Source: Fimbriimonadia bacterium (lineage in GTDB: Bacteria > Armatimonadota > Fimbriimonadia > Fimbriimonadales > GBS-DC). From it: 64,000 bases of DNA. How positions within the stretch are numbered: the stretch's first letter is position 1; each line of letters begins with the position of its first letter. This document shows positions 34,563 through 44,048 of this stretch, one piece after another. The stretch lies in contig JAHCHP010000004.1 of assembly GCA_026129765.1 (NCBI GenBank), forward strand, positions 62,001-126,000, in the 5' to 3' direction. A program made the translations under genes and the position numbers. The notes below the pieces were generated by a model. The model ran no database searches and was not told where the DNA came from. It worked only from the letters and a program-made list of their open reading frames with translations.

Positions 34563-36917
34563 TCAATGCCCATGACGCGAACAGCGTCTCTGCGGCTCTC
34601 TGCCTTTGGTAAAGGCTCTCTCGTAGGTTTCAGGACAATACTCGTTCGCGCGCATGCCGGTATCCGCGCAGACTCGGACCGATACCTTTTCAGGAGTCAT
34701 GGCAGGCGGGGCAGGCTGCGAAACGCGCGGCGCGCCCCCAGGGTCTGGGCTTTCGGTCGGCGGTGTGGAAGGCAGCGAACCCGGCTCGGAGCGTTTGGGC
34801 GGAGGCATCGGCTCGCTTCGGACGGGCGGCGTCTCAGAGCGTTTCGGCTCTTCAGAGGGGGGGTGTTCGCCCGGTGTTGTTCCCTCTGTTTCTTCAGAGG
34901 GGAGCGGTTCTTCGGTCGGTTTGGGCGTTTCCTCTTCTGGAGGCAGCGACAGTGTGGGGCGTTCCGAAGGATTGCTCATGGGCTTGATCTCTTCTTCCTC
35001 TTTCGGCGCGTTCTTTTCCCGAGTCTTTTCGATTTCCAAAACTTGGCTCATGAAATCTGCCCAGATCGTGGCGCAGACCGTTCCGCCGAAAACCCCGCGC
35101 ATGGGGCGGTATTCCCAGCGCTTTCGCTGTTCGCTATAATGCGCGCTGGCGACCCAAACCACCGCGATATAGCGGGGCGTGTAGCCCACAAACCATGCGT
35201 CCCGGTGATCGCTGGTGGTACCGGTTTTACCGCGCGCCTCAGGAATGCGCGCCGCCGCTTTGCCAGTGCCGCCCACTACGGCTTGACGCAAAATATCGTC
35301 CATCCAGCCCGCAGCGCGTTCGGATAAGACATTCGGCTCATACAGTCCGCGCTGGCTTAGAATCATGCCGTTGTTTTGATCCCGCACCTGACGCACCATA
35401 ATCGGCTCCACGCGATGCCCGCCGGTTGCGAAAACGCTGAACGCTTTCGCCATCTCTATCGGTTTCACAGCAGACGAGCCCAACGCGAGCGGCAGCACCG
35501 GGTCCAGAGGCGATTCGATGCCGAAACGGTCTTTCGCGAATTGCGCCACCACCCGCGGCGAGACCAACTCCATGGCTCGTATGGCGGGGATGTTCACCGA
35601 GGATGCCAGCGCGCGGGAGACAGAGATGGATCCCCGGAATCGCCCATCCGAGTTTTTCGGGCGCCAGGGACCTTTGGAACCGCCCGGATATGAGACAGGG
35701 CTGTCGCTCAAGGTGCTGGTGGGGGTCAGTTTGCCCAGCTCAAAAGCGGTGGCGTAAACAATGGGCTTAAACGAGGAGCCGGGCTGCCTGCGTCCTTGTG
35801 TAATGGCGTTATACTGCGATTCGTCGAAGTTGCGCCCGCCGACCAAAGCGCGCACATACCCCGTTTTCAAATCGATGAGGACAATCGCGCCCTGATTGAC
35901 CCCCTGCCTCGAGTAGTTTTGAATACCTCGTTGCAAAGCGGCTTCCGCGGCTTGCTGTAACTTCATATCTAAAGTAGTATAAATCTTGAGGCTGCCTTGC
36001 AACAGCAATTCGCGCCCATACTGATCTTCCAGCGTTCGAAGCACATCGGTTGTGAAGTAAGGAGCGCGAAGCTGCCCAAAGGCGCGTCGTTTCGCCAGGC
36101 GCAACGGCTCTTTTTTTGCGGCATCGCTTTGGGACGCGGTGATGTAGCCCTCGCGTTCCATCAATTCCAGCACCAAGTTCCGCTGCTGGATGGCTAAATC
36201 GGGATTGCCGAACGGCTCATAGCCGGAGGGTCGCTGAGGCAAAGCGGCTAACAAAGCGCATTCCGCCAGCGTTAGTTTCCCCAAAGACTTGTTAAAATAG
36301 GCGCGCGCCGCCGCTTTGACCCCGTAAGCTTGATTGCCATAGTAAACCTGATTCAAATAGAGTTCCAGCACCTGCTCTTTATTAATTTGCTTCTCGATTT
36401 GCTGCGCCAGCAACACCTCTTGCATTTTTCGGCTCATGGTGCGCTGTTGACTCAGGAACACATTTCTTGCTAATTGCTGGGTGAGGGTGCTGCCCCCTTG
36501 TTTCACTTCGCCTTGCATCACATTGACCCACAAGGCGCGCGCGGTTCCTTTCCAGTCGACGCCTTTATGATCCCAGAACCGACGGTCCTCTTTGGCAATC
36601 GTGGCGTTCACCAGGTTTTGCGGGATATCTTTGAATTCGGCATGCTCCCTGCGTTCTTGTGCCAAGTTCGCGATCACTGTTCCGTCCGACGAGAAGACCT
36701 GGGTCGTTTCGCTGGGTTGGTACTTTTCAATAACCTCGACCGAGGGCATCAACTTAGAGACTTGGTAATAGAGCGCGCCAATGAAAGCGGCTCCACCGAT
36801 GATAAGCGCCATGGTCACCAACGCGAACAGCGCAAAGAGCCGCTTAAAAAAACGGCGGCGTCGCGTTCTGGAACTTACGGTTTTCCTGCGATTTCGTATG
36901 CCTGCTTGTGTTGCCAA
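34563..36917 (-). CDS. Bifunctional penicillin-binding protein 1A
   Basis: A 784-residue class A PBP that polymerises and crosslinks peptidoglycan. A basic start and one membrane helix lead to the glycosyltransferase domain (ATIAKEDRRFWDHKGVD, QGGSTLTQQLARN, KEQVLELYLNQVYYG), then the transpeptidase with GSSFKPI (about residue 380) and GKTGTTSD (about 562). A tail rich in Pro, Glu and Ser ends in VCADTGMRANEYCPE...C-x2-H, a Cys-containing end seen in other PBP1 proteins. I prefer the TTG at 36917, preceded by GGGGAG at 8 bases and 19 bases after the lptD stop; an ATG at 36974 would overlap lptD by 38 bases. Confidence 0.9.
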   Translation of the reverse strand: MATQAGIRNRRKTVSSRTRRRRFFKRLFALFALVTMALIIGGAAFIGALYYQVSKLMPSVEVIEKYQPSETTQVFSSDGTVIANLAQERREHAEFKDIPQNLVNATIAKEDRRFWDHKGVDWKGTARALWVNVMQGEVKQGGSTLTQQLARNVFLSQQRTMSRKMQEVLLAQQIEKQINKEQVLELYLNQVYYGNQAYGVKAAARAYFNKSLGKLTLAECALLAALPQRPSGYEPFGNPDLAIQQRNLVLELMEREGYITASQSDAAKKEPLRLAKRRAFGQLRAPYFTTDVLRTLEDQYGRELLLQGSLKIYTTLDMKLQQAAEAALQRGIQNYSRQGVNQGAIVLIDLKTGYVRALVGGRNFDESQYNAITQGRRQPGSSFKPIVYATAFELGKLTPTSTLSDSPVSYPGGSKGPWRPKNSDGRFRGSISVSRALASSVNIPAIRAMELVSPRVVAQFAKDRFGIESPLDPVLPLALGSSAVKPIEMAKAFSVFATGGHRVEPIMVRQVRDQNNGMILSQRGLYEPNVLSERAAGWMDDILRQAVVGGTGKAAARIPEARGKTGTTSDHRDAWFVGYTPRYIAVVWVASAHYSEQRKRWEYRPMRGVFGGTVCATIWADFMSQVLEIEKTREKNAPKEEEEIKPMSNPSERPTLSLPPEEETPKPTEEPLPSEETEGTTPGEHPPSEEPKRSETPPVRSEPMPPPKRSEPGSLPSTPPTESPDPGGAPRVSQPAPPAMTPEKVSVRVCADTGMRANEYCPETYERAFTKGREPQRRCSRHGH

Positions 36918-36936
36918 TGCTTTTTCTCCCCAATCA

Positions 36937-39336
36937 CTAAAACGTTTCGCCGCTTCCGCCCAACGCCTGTCCAAATTGCCCGTAGCCGAAGCGGGAGGCG
37001 GAGGGCAGCGCCTTGATTCGTAAGAATAACATCAAGTCGCGGTCGCGCCGGAAGCCGAACGGATTGTCGATGTAACGCAGTTCCAATTCGGCGCAATGAA
37101 GGTCATAAGTAATTAAGAAATGCCTGCCTTCAAAGCGATTCACATATCCATTATACTGTAAAATAGACGAAAACTTCACTCGCCCCCATTTGAGGGCATC
37201 CAAACGCGCATAGACCGAACCCCATTTAGAGCGGCGGGGATCGTAGCGCGCGCTGACTGCCAGCTGCGAATCGCCAAACTGCCAGAACAGATCGGTTAAC
37301 AAATTATTCATTCTGCCGGAATTGGCATCATAAATCCCGTTGACTCGCCAGCGCAGCCACTCCTCGCGCTGGTAGAGAATATTCAATCCCAACGATTGCC
37401 AGGGATCCCGGTCGAGCGATCTTGCCAATAAATCATACCCTGTTTGCGCTGCCAGGCTCCATCCGCCCCCCATTTGCCAACGCAGATCTGCGCTCAACTG
37501 ATTGTAGAAACCGGAGCGGTCATATTGCAGCGGCGAATAGCCATAAGGACGCAGATAGTTCCACCGGAAGGTGAAGGTGGATTGGGCGCGCCAAGCGAAT
37601 TGCTGTTCCAGGTCGGATCGCAACAAGTATTGCGCGGTTTCATCGCTATAGAAATTTTGGCGAAACCCATAGTTCCAACTGAGTCCTTGAGACGACGGGC
37701 GCGTTCTTTGGGGGATAGGTGGCAGCGTCTGAAAACCGATCGGCGCGCTGAAAGGGTTGATCAACAAAGGAACCGTCGGGTTTTCTTCAGAAGGGCGGAC
37801 GGGACCCTGGGGGGTAGAGGGACCTGTGGGCGAAGGGCGTCTAACGGGCGCATTGGAGCGGTATTGCCCCTGCAGGTCAAGCGAATATCTTTCTGTTTTG
37901 ATGGCGGTTTGAAAACCGCTTTCTGTGAAACTGCCCACGCTTAAACGGAAACGAGGCGATGCCAACGAGGGCAGGTTGGTTCTGCCGACCAAACTGAGTT
38001 CGGGCGCGCGCTCCAATCCCCTATAGAACTGCCCCTGCACGCGGATGGGAATCGAACGATTGAAATCCAACTGCGCGTTGAGGTCGGAGGCGTAAGGGGT
38101 CTCGCTCGCTAATTGATAGAGGAACCGCGTTTGAATTGTTGCTTCCTCACGCTTGTTAGAGCGCTCGCCTTGATTGAAATTTTCTGTGTCGAACAACTCG
38201 CTGGATAAGTTCCATTGCATCCGTCCTATGGAGCGGGTGTCGGACAGCGCAAAGGCGCGCGCCCGGTTCTCGAAACCGCTGGTTTTGCTGCTGTTTATGC
38301 GCGCATTGAAACTGACTTGCCCTTGCGGGTCCGGTTTCTGCCAGTCCGTGATGAAGTTCCAGGTTTGATTGTTGGGCAGCGACAGATAACTGTTCTGGCG
38401 GAATTCGAAAAGCGTATTGGTATCGATACCTGCCCATATGCGCTGGTGTGTGAAACGCCCCGTGAAATCGCGCGAGCCACGGCTGCGGTCATTGAGCGCG
38501 TAAAGGTTCGCCTCGCCATACCGGTAATTTTGGTTGACGCCCAAGCCGATACCCTTGCGCTGCATTAGGTCGAGGCGCGCGTTTCCAATCGTGTTTTGCG
38601 CCAACAGATAGCCCAGCGCATATTTAAGGTAGTAACCTTCCTCTTCAGAATAACCGACATCGGGCAGGGTGTTGCGCTGGCTGCGTTCATCCAGCGGAAT
38701 CACCACATAGGGCAGCGAGAAGAGGGTCTTATCCAGCACGCGCAGTTTCACATGCCGCAGAACCGCGCGCTGCTGGGGGACGGCATCGGCGGAGTGGCTT
38801 ATCCAAACAAAATGGGGGTGATCCAAATCGCAGGTGGTGGCATGCGCCTCTTCTGCGGTGATATGATCCGGCTCTCCAGAGAGGCGCGCGCCTCCGATAA
38901 AGAGGTCTTGGAGCAAGGTTTCGCTTTGAAGATACTGGGGGCTTAACCGCGCGGTCCCGTTTTCTGCCCGCCATTGGCGCGTCTTTGTGTCCAGCCAAAT
39001 TTGGTCTGCGCGCGCTTGGAACCCGTCGGTGGTGAGGGTCGCGCCTCGCGAAAACAGGTATTGCCCTGATTTCGTGGAACCTTCCACTCTATCTGATTGC
39101 AGCAGGTATTCGCGCCAAATCGCGCGAATCGCGCCTTCTGCCAGCAATGCGCCCTCCCCTTTGAGCTGGAGATTGCCGAACTCTTTGATTTCTATCTGAT
39201 TTTGGGATGGAGGTGGTGGAGGCTCTTCTGATTCAGGAGGCTGTGCGCATGCCCAAGAGGTGAGGGCAATCGCGGTCAACAGCGCGCCGCCGACCCCGCT
39301 CTTCCTAAGCGCAGCCATCCTGTTCGATTTCCCCAT
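36937..39336 (-). CDS. lptD: LptD-like LPS assembly outer-membrane protein
   Basis: LptD inserts lipopolysaccharide in the outer leaflet of the outer membrane. The protein (about 799 residues) has a signal peptide ending near SWACAQ, a Pro/Glu-rich linker, an LptA/OstA jellyroll-like N-terminal domain (LKGEGALLAEGAIRAIWREY to TARLSPQYL), the ATTCDLDHPHFVW motif typical of LptD, a SLPYVVIPLDE turn, and a long beta-barrel to the end. The first ATG is at 39336; one at 39318 is also possible. The open frame further upstream to 40254 lies in reverse over the glycosidase gene and is not part of it. It is followed by PBP1A, giving an envelope-building cluster. Confidence 0.85.
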   Translation of the reverse strand: MGKSNRMAALRKSGVGGALLTAIALTSWACAQPPESEEPPPPPSQNQIEIKEFGNLQLKGEGALLAEGAIRAIWREYLLQSDRVEGSTKSGQYLFSRGATLTTDGFQARADQIWLDTKTRQWRAENGTARLSPQYLQSETLLQDLFIGGARLSGEPDHITAEEAHATTCDLDHPHFVWISHSADAVPQQRAVLRHVKLRVLDKTLFSLPYVVIPLDERSQRNTLPDVGYSEEEGYYLKYALGYLLAQNTIGNARLDLMQRKGIGLGVNQNYRYGEANLYALNDRSRGSRDFTGRFTHQRIWAGIDTNTLFEFRQNSYLSLPNNQTWNFITDWQKPDPQGQVSFNARINSSKTSGFENRARAFALSDTRSIGRMQWNLSSELFDTENFNQGERSNKREEATIQTRFLYQLASETPYASDLNAQLDFNRSIPIRVQGQFYRGLERAPELSLVGRTNLPSLASPRFRLSVGSFTESGFQTAIKTERYSLDLQGQYRSNAPVRRPSPTGPSTPQGPVRPSEENPTVPLLINPFSAPIGFQTLPPIPQRTRPSSQGLSWNYGFRQNFYSDETAQYLLRSDLEQQFAWRAQSTFTFRWNYLRPYGYSPLQYDRSGFYNQLSADLRWQMGGGWSLAAQTGYDLLARSLDRDPWQSLGLNILYQREEWLRWRVNGIYDANSGRMNNLLTDLFWQFGDSQLAVSARYDPRRSKWGSVYARLDALKWGRVKFSSILQYNGYVNRFEGRHFLITYDLHCAELELRYIDNPFGFRRDRDLMLFLRIKALPSASRFGYGQFGQALGGSGETF

Positions 39337-39392
39337 TCTAATAGTAGACGATTCAGCGCGCCCGCGAGTTTTTATGCCTCCTCCAACAACGG

Positions 39393-42251
39393 TCAACCAT
39401 GTGGTAGAGTCAGTTGGTGCCGCCCCGCCGGGTAAGATTTGCCCTCTATGACCGCCGACGAATTCTCCGGCACCTGAATCTGTAAAGCGATTCCCTCTTT
39501 CTGCTTTACCAGCGCGATCTGAATCTCGCCAAAGGGGGTTGGCACGCGCCCATGCGCCCACTGCAGATCGCCCAAGAAAGGTTTCACGGCAAAGGTCTTG
39601 AAGCCCGGTTCCAAGGGTTGAACGCCCAGCACATAGGCTGGCAATGCGAAAGCAGGCGCAGCGCTCCAGGCATGGCAGTGGCTCCGAGTGAACCAGCCGA
39701 TCTGTTCCGCTTCCATTGGCGATTTGGGGACGCGCCCGGGGAAGGTCTCCCAACAGGTCGTCGCGTCTTGGTCTAACATCAAGCCCCACCAAGTCCGGAT
39801 CAACTCTAAAATGCGCTTCTGGTCGTTTGCCAGGGCTAACGCTTCCAACTGGAACGCCATCGCAAAAGGGCTGCCAATTCGAACAAACCCTTCCGGCGGG
39901 TCTTGCAGGTAGCCTGCTTTCCCTGCGCTGCCCGTGAACAAAGACTCTTTTTCTTTCGGCACGATTCCACACAAATAGGCAACCACTTGGGTTTGCTGGC
40001 TGAACACGGGGCTTTGTGAGCCATCGGGCTTCAAGCAGTCGGTATAAGCCTGCTTGCTTTCGTTCCAGAGATGGGTTTGGATGGCGGTCTTCAGGTCTTG
40101 CGCCCATTGACGCCAGGTCTGAGCATCTTCGGTTTGCCCCAACCAATTCGCGACTTGCGCCGAGCGTTCGTAAGCGAGCGCAAGCCACATATTCTGGTGA
40201 GTGACCACGCCCTCGCCTGGCGTATCCATCGGCGCCCAGTCCAGCATGTTCCAAGCGCGGATGTCCAACAGTCCTTTATCGTTCAAATACTTCTCGTGCA
40301 GATTGCGGTTCTGAACCGCCAGCCGGATATAGATTTGCTCCAAGAAACTGTTGTCGCCGCTATAGAGGTAATGTTCGTGGCAGGCGATGGTCCACAGCAA
40401 CGCCCAAGCGGTCAATATGTTTTCCCAACCGCTGGGGACTTGGCTTTCCACCAGCGGTGAATGTTTCAACGATTCGCCCGCCAACAAAAGACAGCGGCGG
40501 GTCAGCGTGTAGTCTCCAAAAGCGGTATAGGCAAACAAGGCTTCGTTGCGCGCATCGCCCACCCAGAAGGTTTGTTCATAAGAGGGGCAATCGACAAATG
40601 TGTCTTCGCTGCAGAGACGAATGGTGTGGCGCGAGATGTTCCAAGCGGCGTTTAACCGGCTGTCGGAGCAGTGAAATTCGCCCCGTTCGCTGTAGGGGTA
40701 GGTATTTTGATGGCAGCGAATCTCCCTTAGTAATACCGGGTCTTTGACGCCTTCAGGGAAGCGGATGGTCAGTGTCGCATAGCGGAACCCGCGCCGGGTC
40801 AAGCTGCGGAATTTTTGCCAGCCAGCGCGCGAAATGTAGCGGAACGTGTTGCTTAAGCCGCTGGTCCATTGGATACGGTCGATATGCAACGGATCTAAGT
40901 ATTCAAAGCCATTAAAATCAAATTGGGTGCCTTCCGGCGCGCTCATTTCCAGCAGCACAAAGCCCACCGTCTCTTTACCGAAATCGATGAGTAGTTCTAA
41001 ATCGCCCGTTTCTGGCGGGTAGAGCGGGGTCGAGTGAGGCGCAGGCGCAAGGCAATTTTCCACGCGCTCGATACGCGGTTTTTCTGGCAGAGGCTGCGCG
41101 CGCCGAGTGAGCGCGAACACATCCACCTCGGCAGTGTTGATCAGGTCAATCGGCTTTGTGAGGGGATGGGACTTGACCGCCTCAGCGGTTTTCATGCTCC
41201 AGGCTTTCTCAAAGCCGTCGCTATCGCCGTCGAAGGGACCGACCGTTACCCAAGGATAGTCTGCCTTTTCATCCAGAGGATTCTTCAACTGGATGGCGGT
41301 GGGATTGGCGGTATCCAAGACCAAATAATACATCCAATCGTGATACCAGCGCGAGACATTGCAGGTAAGCAGGTGTTCGCCAGGAGAGGCTTTGAATGTC
41401 GCGATGCCATTTTTGAGCGGGACCGGTTCGCCATTCAGACGGACATCACCCTCGCGAAAACCATGGTGTTCATACAGCAAGTTGATTTCGACAGACTCTT
41501 GAATTTTCAGCGCGACTGCCGCGATGCCCGACAGCGAACGCGGGTTTGCGCTCAGGTCGCCCGGCGCGAGAGTGGGTTTTAAGTCAAAGGACCATGTTTG
41601 CGCGGGCGGTCGAACCACTTGCGCGCGCAAAATTCGCGTGGGCGAGATCGGCTCGTAGGTCAAATAGGGGATAGAGCGCAGGCTAAGTTCGCCCCAAGGC
41701 GCGCAGCTCGCTTCACCGATTTCTACCGCTTCGTTCCACTCATAATCGTCAAAAGCGGGCAATGTCCAATCTTCTCGCAAGGCGCGGGAGTCGCAAATTT
41801 CGGAAAAGCCCAATTGACACGACATACGTGTTGCCCGGCGGTTGAAACGCGGATGCGGTAAGTTGAGCCATGTGCGGTCGGAGGCTGCCACCACTTTGCC
41901 GTCACATTCCACTTGCGCGATCAGCCCGCCCCGCCCTTTGCCTCGCTGCAGATCATATTGGAAAGTGGACAACCCATGATGTTGAACGACAATCGCGATG
42001 GCGTTCAAGCCATTGCGCGCCAACTCGGTCAGGTCATAGATGTCATAAGACCAGTTTCCATGAAATGAACGAATCGGTCCCTGACCCACATAGGTTCCAT
42101 TACACCAGAGAGCGTACCGGGTATCTGCGCTTAAAGCGATACTGAGCTGTTTGAAACCGCGTTTCAGCTCGACCTCTTTACGCACGCACCAATAAAAGTT
42201 TCGCGGGGCTTCCTCGCCCGGCGACCAAATCCATTTTGCCTGCCAGTTCAT
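39393..42251 (-). CDS. GH78-like alpha-L-rhamnosidase family glycoside hydrolase
   Basis: The 952-residue protein is of the bacterial alpha-L-rhamnosidase type. It starts with a beta-sandwich (WQAKWIWSPGEEAPRNFYWCVRK, then GPIRSFHGNWSYDIYDLTELA), has further beta domains to about residue 480, and an (alpha/alpha)6 barrel with DTFVDCPSYEQTFWVGDARNE near residues 545-565, the family's acidic motif (usual D-C-P-x-R-E form, here with Tyr in place of Arg), and ends with a beta domain (GRVPTPFGEIQI). The family releases rhamnose from plant glycans or polysaccharides. No signal peptide is evident, so it may be cytoplasmic. It sits 56 bases before lptD. Confidence 0.85.
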   Translation of the reverse strand: MNWQAKWIWSPGEEAPRNFYWCVRKEVELKRGFKQLSIALSADTRYALWCNGTYVGQGPIRSFHGNWSYDIYDLTELARNGLNAIAIVVQHHGLSTFQYDLQRGKGRGGLIAQVECDGKVVAASDRTWLNLPHPRFNRRATRMSCQLGFSEICDSRALREDWTLPAFDDYEWNEAVEIGEASCAPWGELSLRSIPYLTYEPISPTRILRAQVVRPPAQTWSFDLKPTLAPGDLSANPRSLSGIAAVALKIQESVEINLLYEHHGFREGDVRLNGEPVPLKNGIATFKASPGEHLLTCNVSRWYHDWMYYLVLDTANPTAIQLKNPLDEKADYPWVTVGPFDGDSDGFEKAWSMKTAEAVKSHPLTKPIDLINTAEVDVFALTRRAQPLPEKPRIERVENCLAPAPHSTPLYPPETGDLELLIDFGKETVGFVLLEMSAPEGTQFDFNGFEYLDPLHIDRIQWTSGLSNTFRYISRAGWQKFRSLTRRGFRYATLTIRFPEGVKDPVLLREIRCHQNTYPYSERGEFHCSDSRLNAAWNISRHTIRLCSEDTFVDCPSYEQTFWVGDARNEALFAYTAFGDYTLTRRCLLLAGESLKHSPLVESQVPSGWENILTAWALLWTIACHEHYLYSGDNSFLEQIYIRLAVQNRNLHEKYLNDKGLLDIRAWNMLDWAPMDTPGEGVVTHQNMWLALAYERSAQVANWLGQTEDAQTWRQWAQDLKTAIQTHLWNESKQAYTDCLKPDGSQSPVFSQQTQVVAYLCGIVPKEKESLFTGSAGKAGYLQDPPEGFVRIGSPFAMAFQLEALALANDQKRILELIRTWWGLMLDQDATTCWETFPGRVPKSPMEAEQIGWFTRSHCHAWSAAPAFALPAYVLGVQPLEPGFKTFAVKPFLGDLQWAHGRVPTPFGEIQIALVKQKEGIALQIQVPENSSAVIEGKSYPAGRHQLTLPHG

Positions 42252-42351
42252 ACTATGATTAGGGTTCGATATCTTTGGCTTTGATTCCTGTTTTTGTTCC
42301 CTGCTTTCTTCATCTCTCCCTTCTTAATCCTCCCTTAATGCGCGTGGCAGG

Positions 42352-42357
42352 TATAAT
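42352..42357 (+). promoter_or_regulatory. -10 box of the PhoD-like gene inside an inverted repeat
   Basis: TATAAT lies in CAGGT-ATAATC-ACCTG (42348-42363), a perfect 5-bp inverted repeat. The leader of about 30 bases carries an AGGGAG ribosome site before the ATG at 42394. Confidence 0.5.
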
Positions 42358-42393
42358 CACCTGTTGATTACCTTTGGGTTAGGGAGATAAGGG

Positions 42394-43746
42394 ATGAAAT
42401 CGTTCTATCGACAATGGCTTCTCATTGGCATTTTATGGCTCTGCTTCTACGGCGCGCTCGCGCAAAAACACCCGCTTCTCAGTTCCGGTCCTATGCTGGG
42501 TTATGCGGAAATGAGCGAAGTTGCGATTTGGGTTCAGACAACGCAACCTGCGCAGGTCCAGATCAAATATTGGCTACAGGGCGAAACCAATAAGAGCCAG
42601 ACCACCCGCGCGATTCAGACCACTGAGGACGGCGACCATATTGCCACCTTTATACTTAAAGGTTTGGAGTTCGGCAAGCGATACGATTATGAACTTCTGT
42701 TGAATGGGAAAGGCGTTCGCCGCGATTACCCGTTGACCTTTCAAACCCAACCCCATTGGCGATGGCGAGGCGATCCGCCTAACTTTTCCTTTGCGCTGGG
42801 TTCCTGTTCTTATATTACGGATGAACTTTTTGACCGTCCAGGCACGCCTTACGGGGGCGATTTTGAGATTTTTACCGCCATCCACCAACAGAAACCCCAT
42901 TTCATGCTCTGGCTGGGCGATAATGTTTATTTTCGTGAACCGGATTGGTTGACCGAAAACGCGATGCGCTATCGTTTCCGCCATGACCGCCAACTGGAAA
43001 CCTTACAGCCTCTGTTGGGCAGCGCGCATCATTACGCGATTTGGGATGACCATGATTACGGTCCCAACGATTCGGACGGCTCCTTTCGATTGAAGGGCGC
43101 AGCCCTGGAAATCCATCGCGATTACTGGCCTCAAGTGGTCTATGGAACCCCCGAAACCAACGGCTGCTTCTTCCGGTTTGAGTGGGGGGATGTAGAGTTT
43201 TTCATGCTGGATGACCGTTACCATCGCAGTCCGAACGCAATGCCTCCCGGACCTGAAAAGCGCATGTTGGGCGAAGCGCAAATGAAATGGCTGAAAGAGG
43301 CGTTGTTGAATTCCAGGGCGCCTTTCAAAATCATTGCGAATGGCGGGCAAATGATCAATCCTATTACCTTGTATGAGGGATGGGGCTTGTTCCCGCATGA
43401 ACGCGATGAGTTTTTAGCGTTTATCGCGCAGCATAAAATTTCTGGTATACTGTTTCTCTCTGGCGACCGCCACATCACGGAACTATTAAAAGTGACCCCG
43501 GAGGGCGGTTACCCGCTTTATGAATTTACCTGCAGTCCTTTAACTTCCGGGGCAGGACGTGATGAGCGGGAGGCGAATAATCCTGCTCGGGTCGAGGGAA
43601 CCTGGGTGACTCGAATGCGTAATTTTGGTATCATTCAAGTCTCAGGAAAAGCGGGAGACCGGCGTTTGACCCTTCAAGCGCGCGATAAAGACGGTAAGGT
43701 GTTGTGGCAGCATGAAATACATCAGAACGATTTAAGGTATAGATAG
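42394..43746 (+). CDS. PhoD-like exported phosphatase (metallophosphatase fold)
   Basis: A 450-residue exported phosphoesterase of the PhoD family. A signal peptide (MKSFYRQWLLIGILWLCFYG, ending ALA) leads to an N-terminal Ig-like domain, then the metallophosphatase core: FALGSCSY, WLGDNVYF (D176, N177), WDDHDYGPNDSD (D218, D219, H220, D221) and LSGDRHITEL (D358, H360). PhoD enzymes hydrolyse phosphodiesters and teichoic acids; with no teichoic acid in a diderm, a general phosphate-scavenging role is more likely. A small membrane protein gene follows by 11 bases. Confidence 0.9.
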   Translation: MKSFYRQWLLIGILWLCFYGALAQKHPLLSSGPMLGYAEMSEVAIWVQTTQPAQVQIKYWLQGETNKSQTTRAIQTTEDGDHIATFILKGLEFGKRYDYELLLNGKGVRRDYPLTFQTQPHWRWRGDPPNFSFALGSCSYITDELFDRPGTPYGGDFEIFTAIHQQKPHFMLWLGDNVYFREPDWLTENAMRYRFRHDRQLETLQPLLGSAHHYAIWDDHDYGPNDSDGSFRLKGAALEIHRDYWPQVVYGTPETNGCFFRFEWGDVEFFMLDDRYHRSPNAMPPGPEKRMLGEAQMKWLKEALLNSRAPFKIIANGGQMINPITLYEGWGLFPHERDEFLAFIAQHKISGILFLSGDRHITELLKVTPEGGYPLYEFTCSPLTSGAGRDEREANNPARVEGTWVTRMRNFGIIQVSGKAGDRRLTLQARDKDGKVLWQHEIHQNDLRYR

Positions 43747-43757
43747 ATATTACAGAC

Positions 43758-43934
43758 ATGAACCAGAAAGTTTCTTCATCCATTGCGATGATCGTTATTG
43801 CGGTCGTGATCGTGTTAGCAGCGGGAGCGGTTTGGCTTTTTTCGGAGCCAGTCAACGGGGGAAATGGAATGCAAAGTCCTTTCAATCCTGAGATAGACCC
43901 GCGTATTCCGCGCGTCGACGCGACCCTTCCTTGA
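43758..43934 (+). CDS. Small single-helix membrane protein
   Basis: A 58-residue frame: MNQKVSSSIAMIVIAVVIVL is a short start and one hydrophobic helix (residues ~9-29), then a Pro/Gly-rich tail (GGNGMQSPFNP) that ends PRVDATLP. The ATG lies 11 bases after the PhoD-like stop and the frame runs 59 codons to a TGA. I recognise no family. A position right behind the phosphatase gene suggests co-transcription. The coding nature is plausible from codon use and the helix, not proven. Confidence 0.55.
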   Translation: MNQKVSSSIAMIVIAVVIVLAAGAVWLFSEPVNGGNGMQSPFNPEIDPRIPRVDATLP

Positions 43935-44022
43935 GACGGCTCCTTCACTTGTTCTCTCCAGAAACAGGAATTTCAGCAGGAAAATATTGAAAAAATCCTG
44001 CTCGATTCCTGCATTTCCGTGT

Positions 44023-44028
44023 TATAAT
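44023..44028 (+). promoter_or_regulatory. Extended -10 promoter of the SigH-like gene
   Basis: TGTTATAAT (TGn plus TATAAT) lies 20 bases before the ATG at 44049. No clear -35 is present, as is common with extended -10 promoters. Confidence 0.5.
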
Positions 44029-44048
44029 CTACTGGGTGATGAGCAAGT

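Noticed and set aside
39337-40254. An open frame of about 306 codons in front of lptD
   Set aside because: It lies on the same strand as, but out of frame with, the glycosidase gene, and its sequence has no signal or domain; lptD starts at 39336 or 39318.
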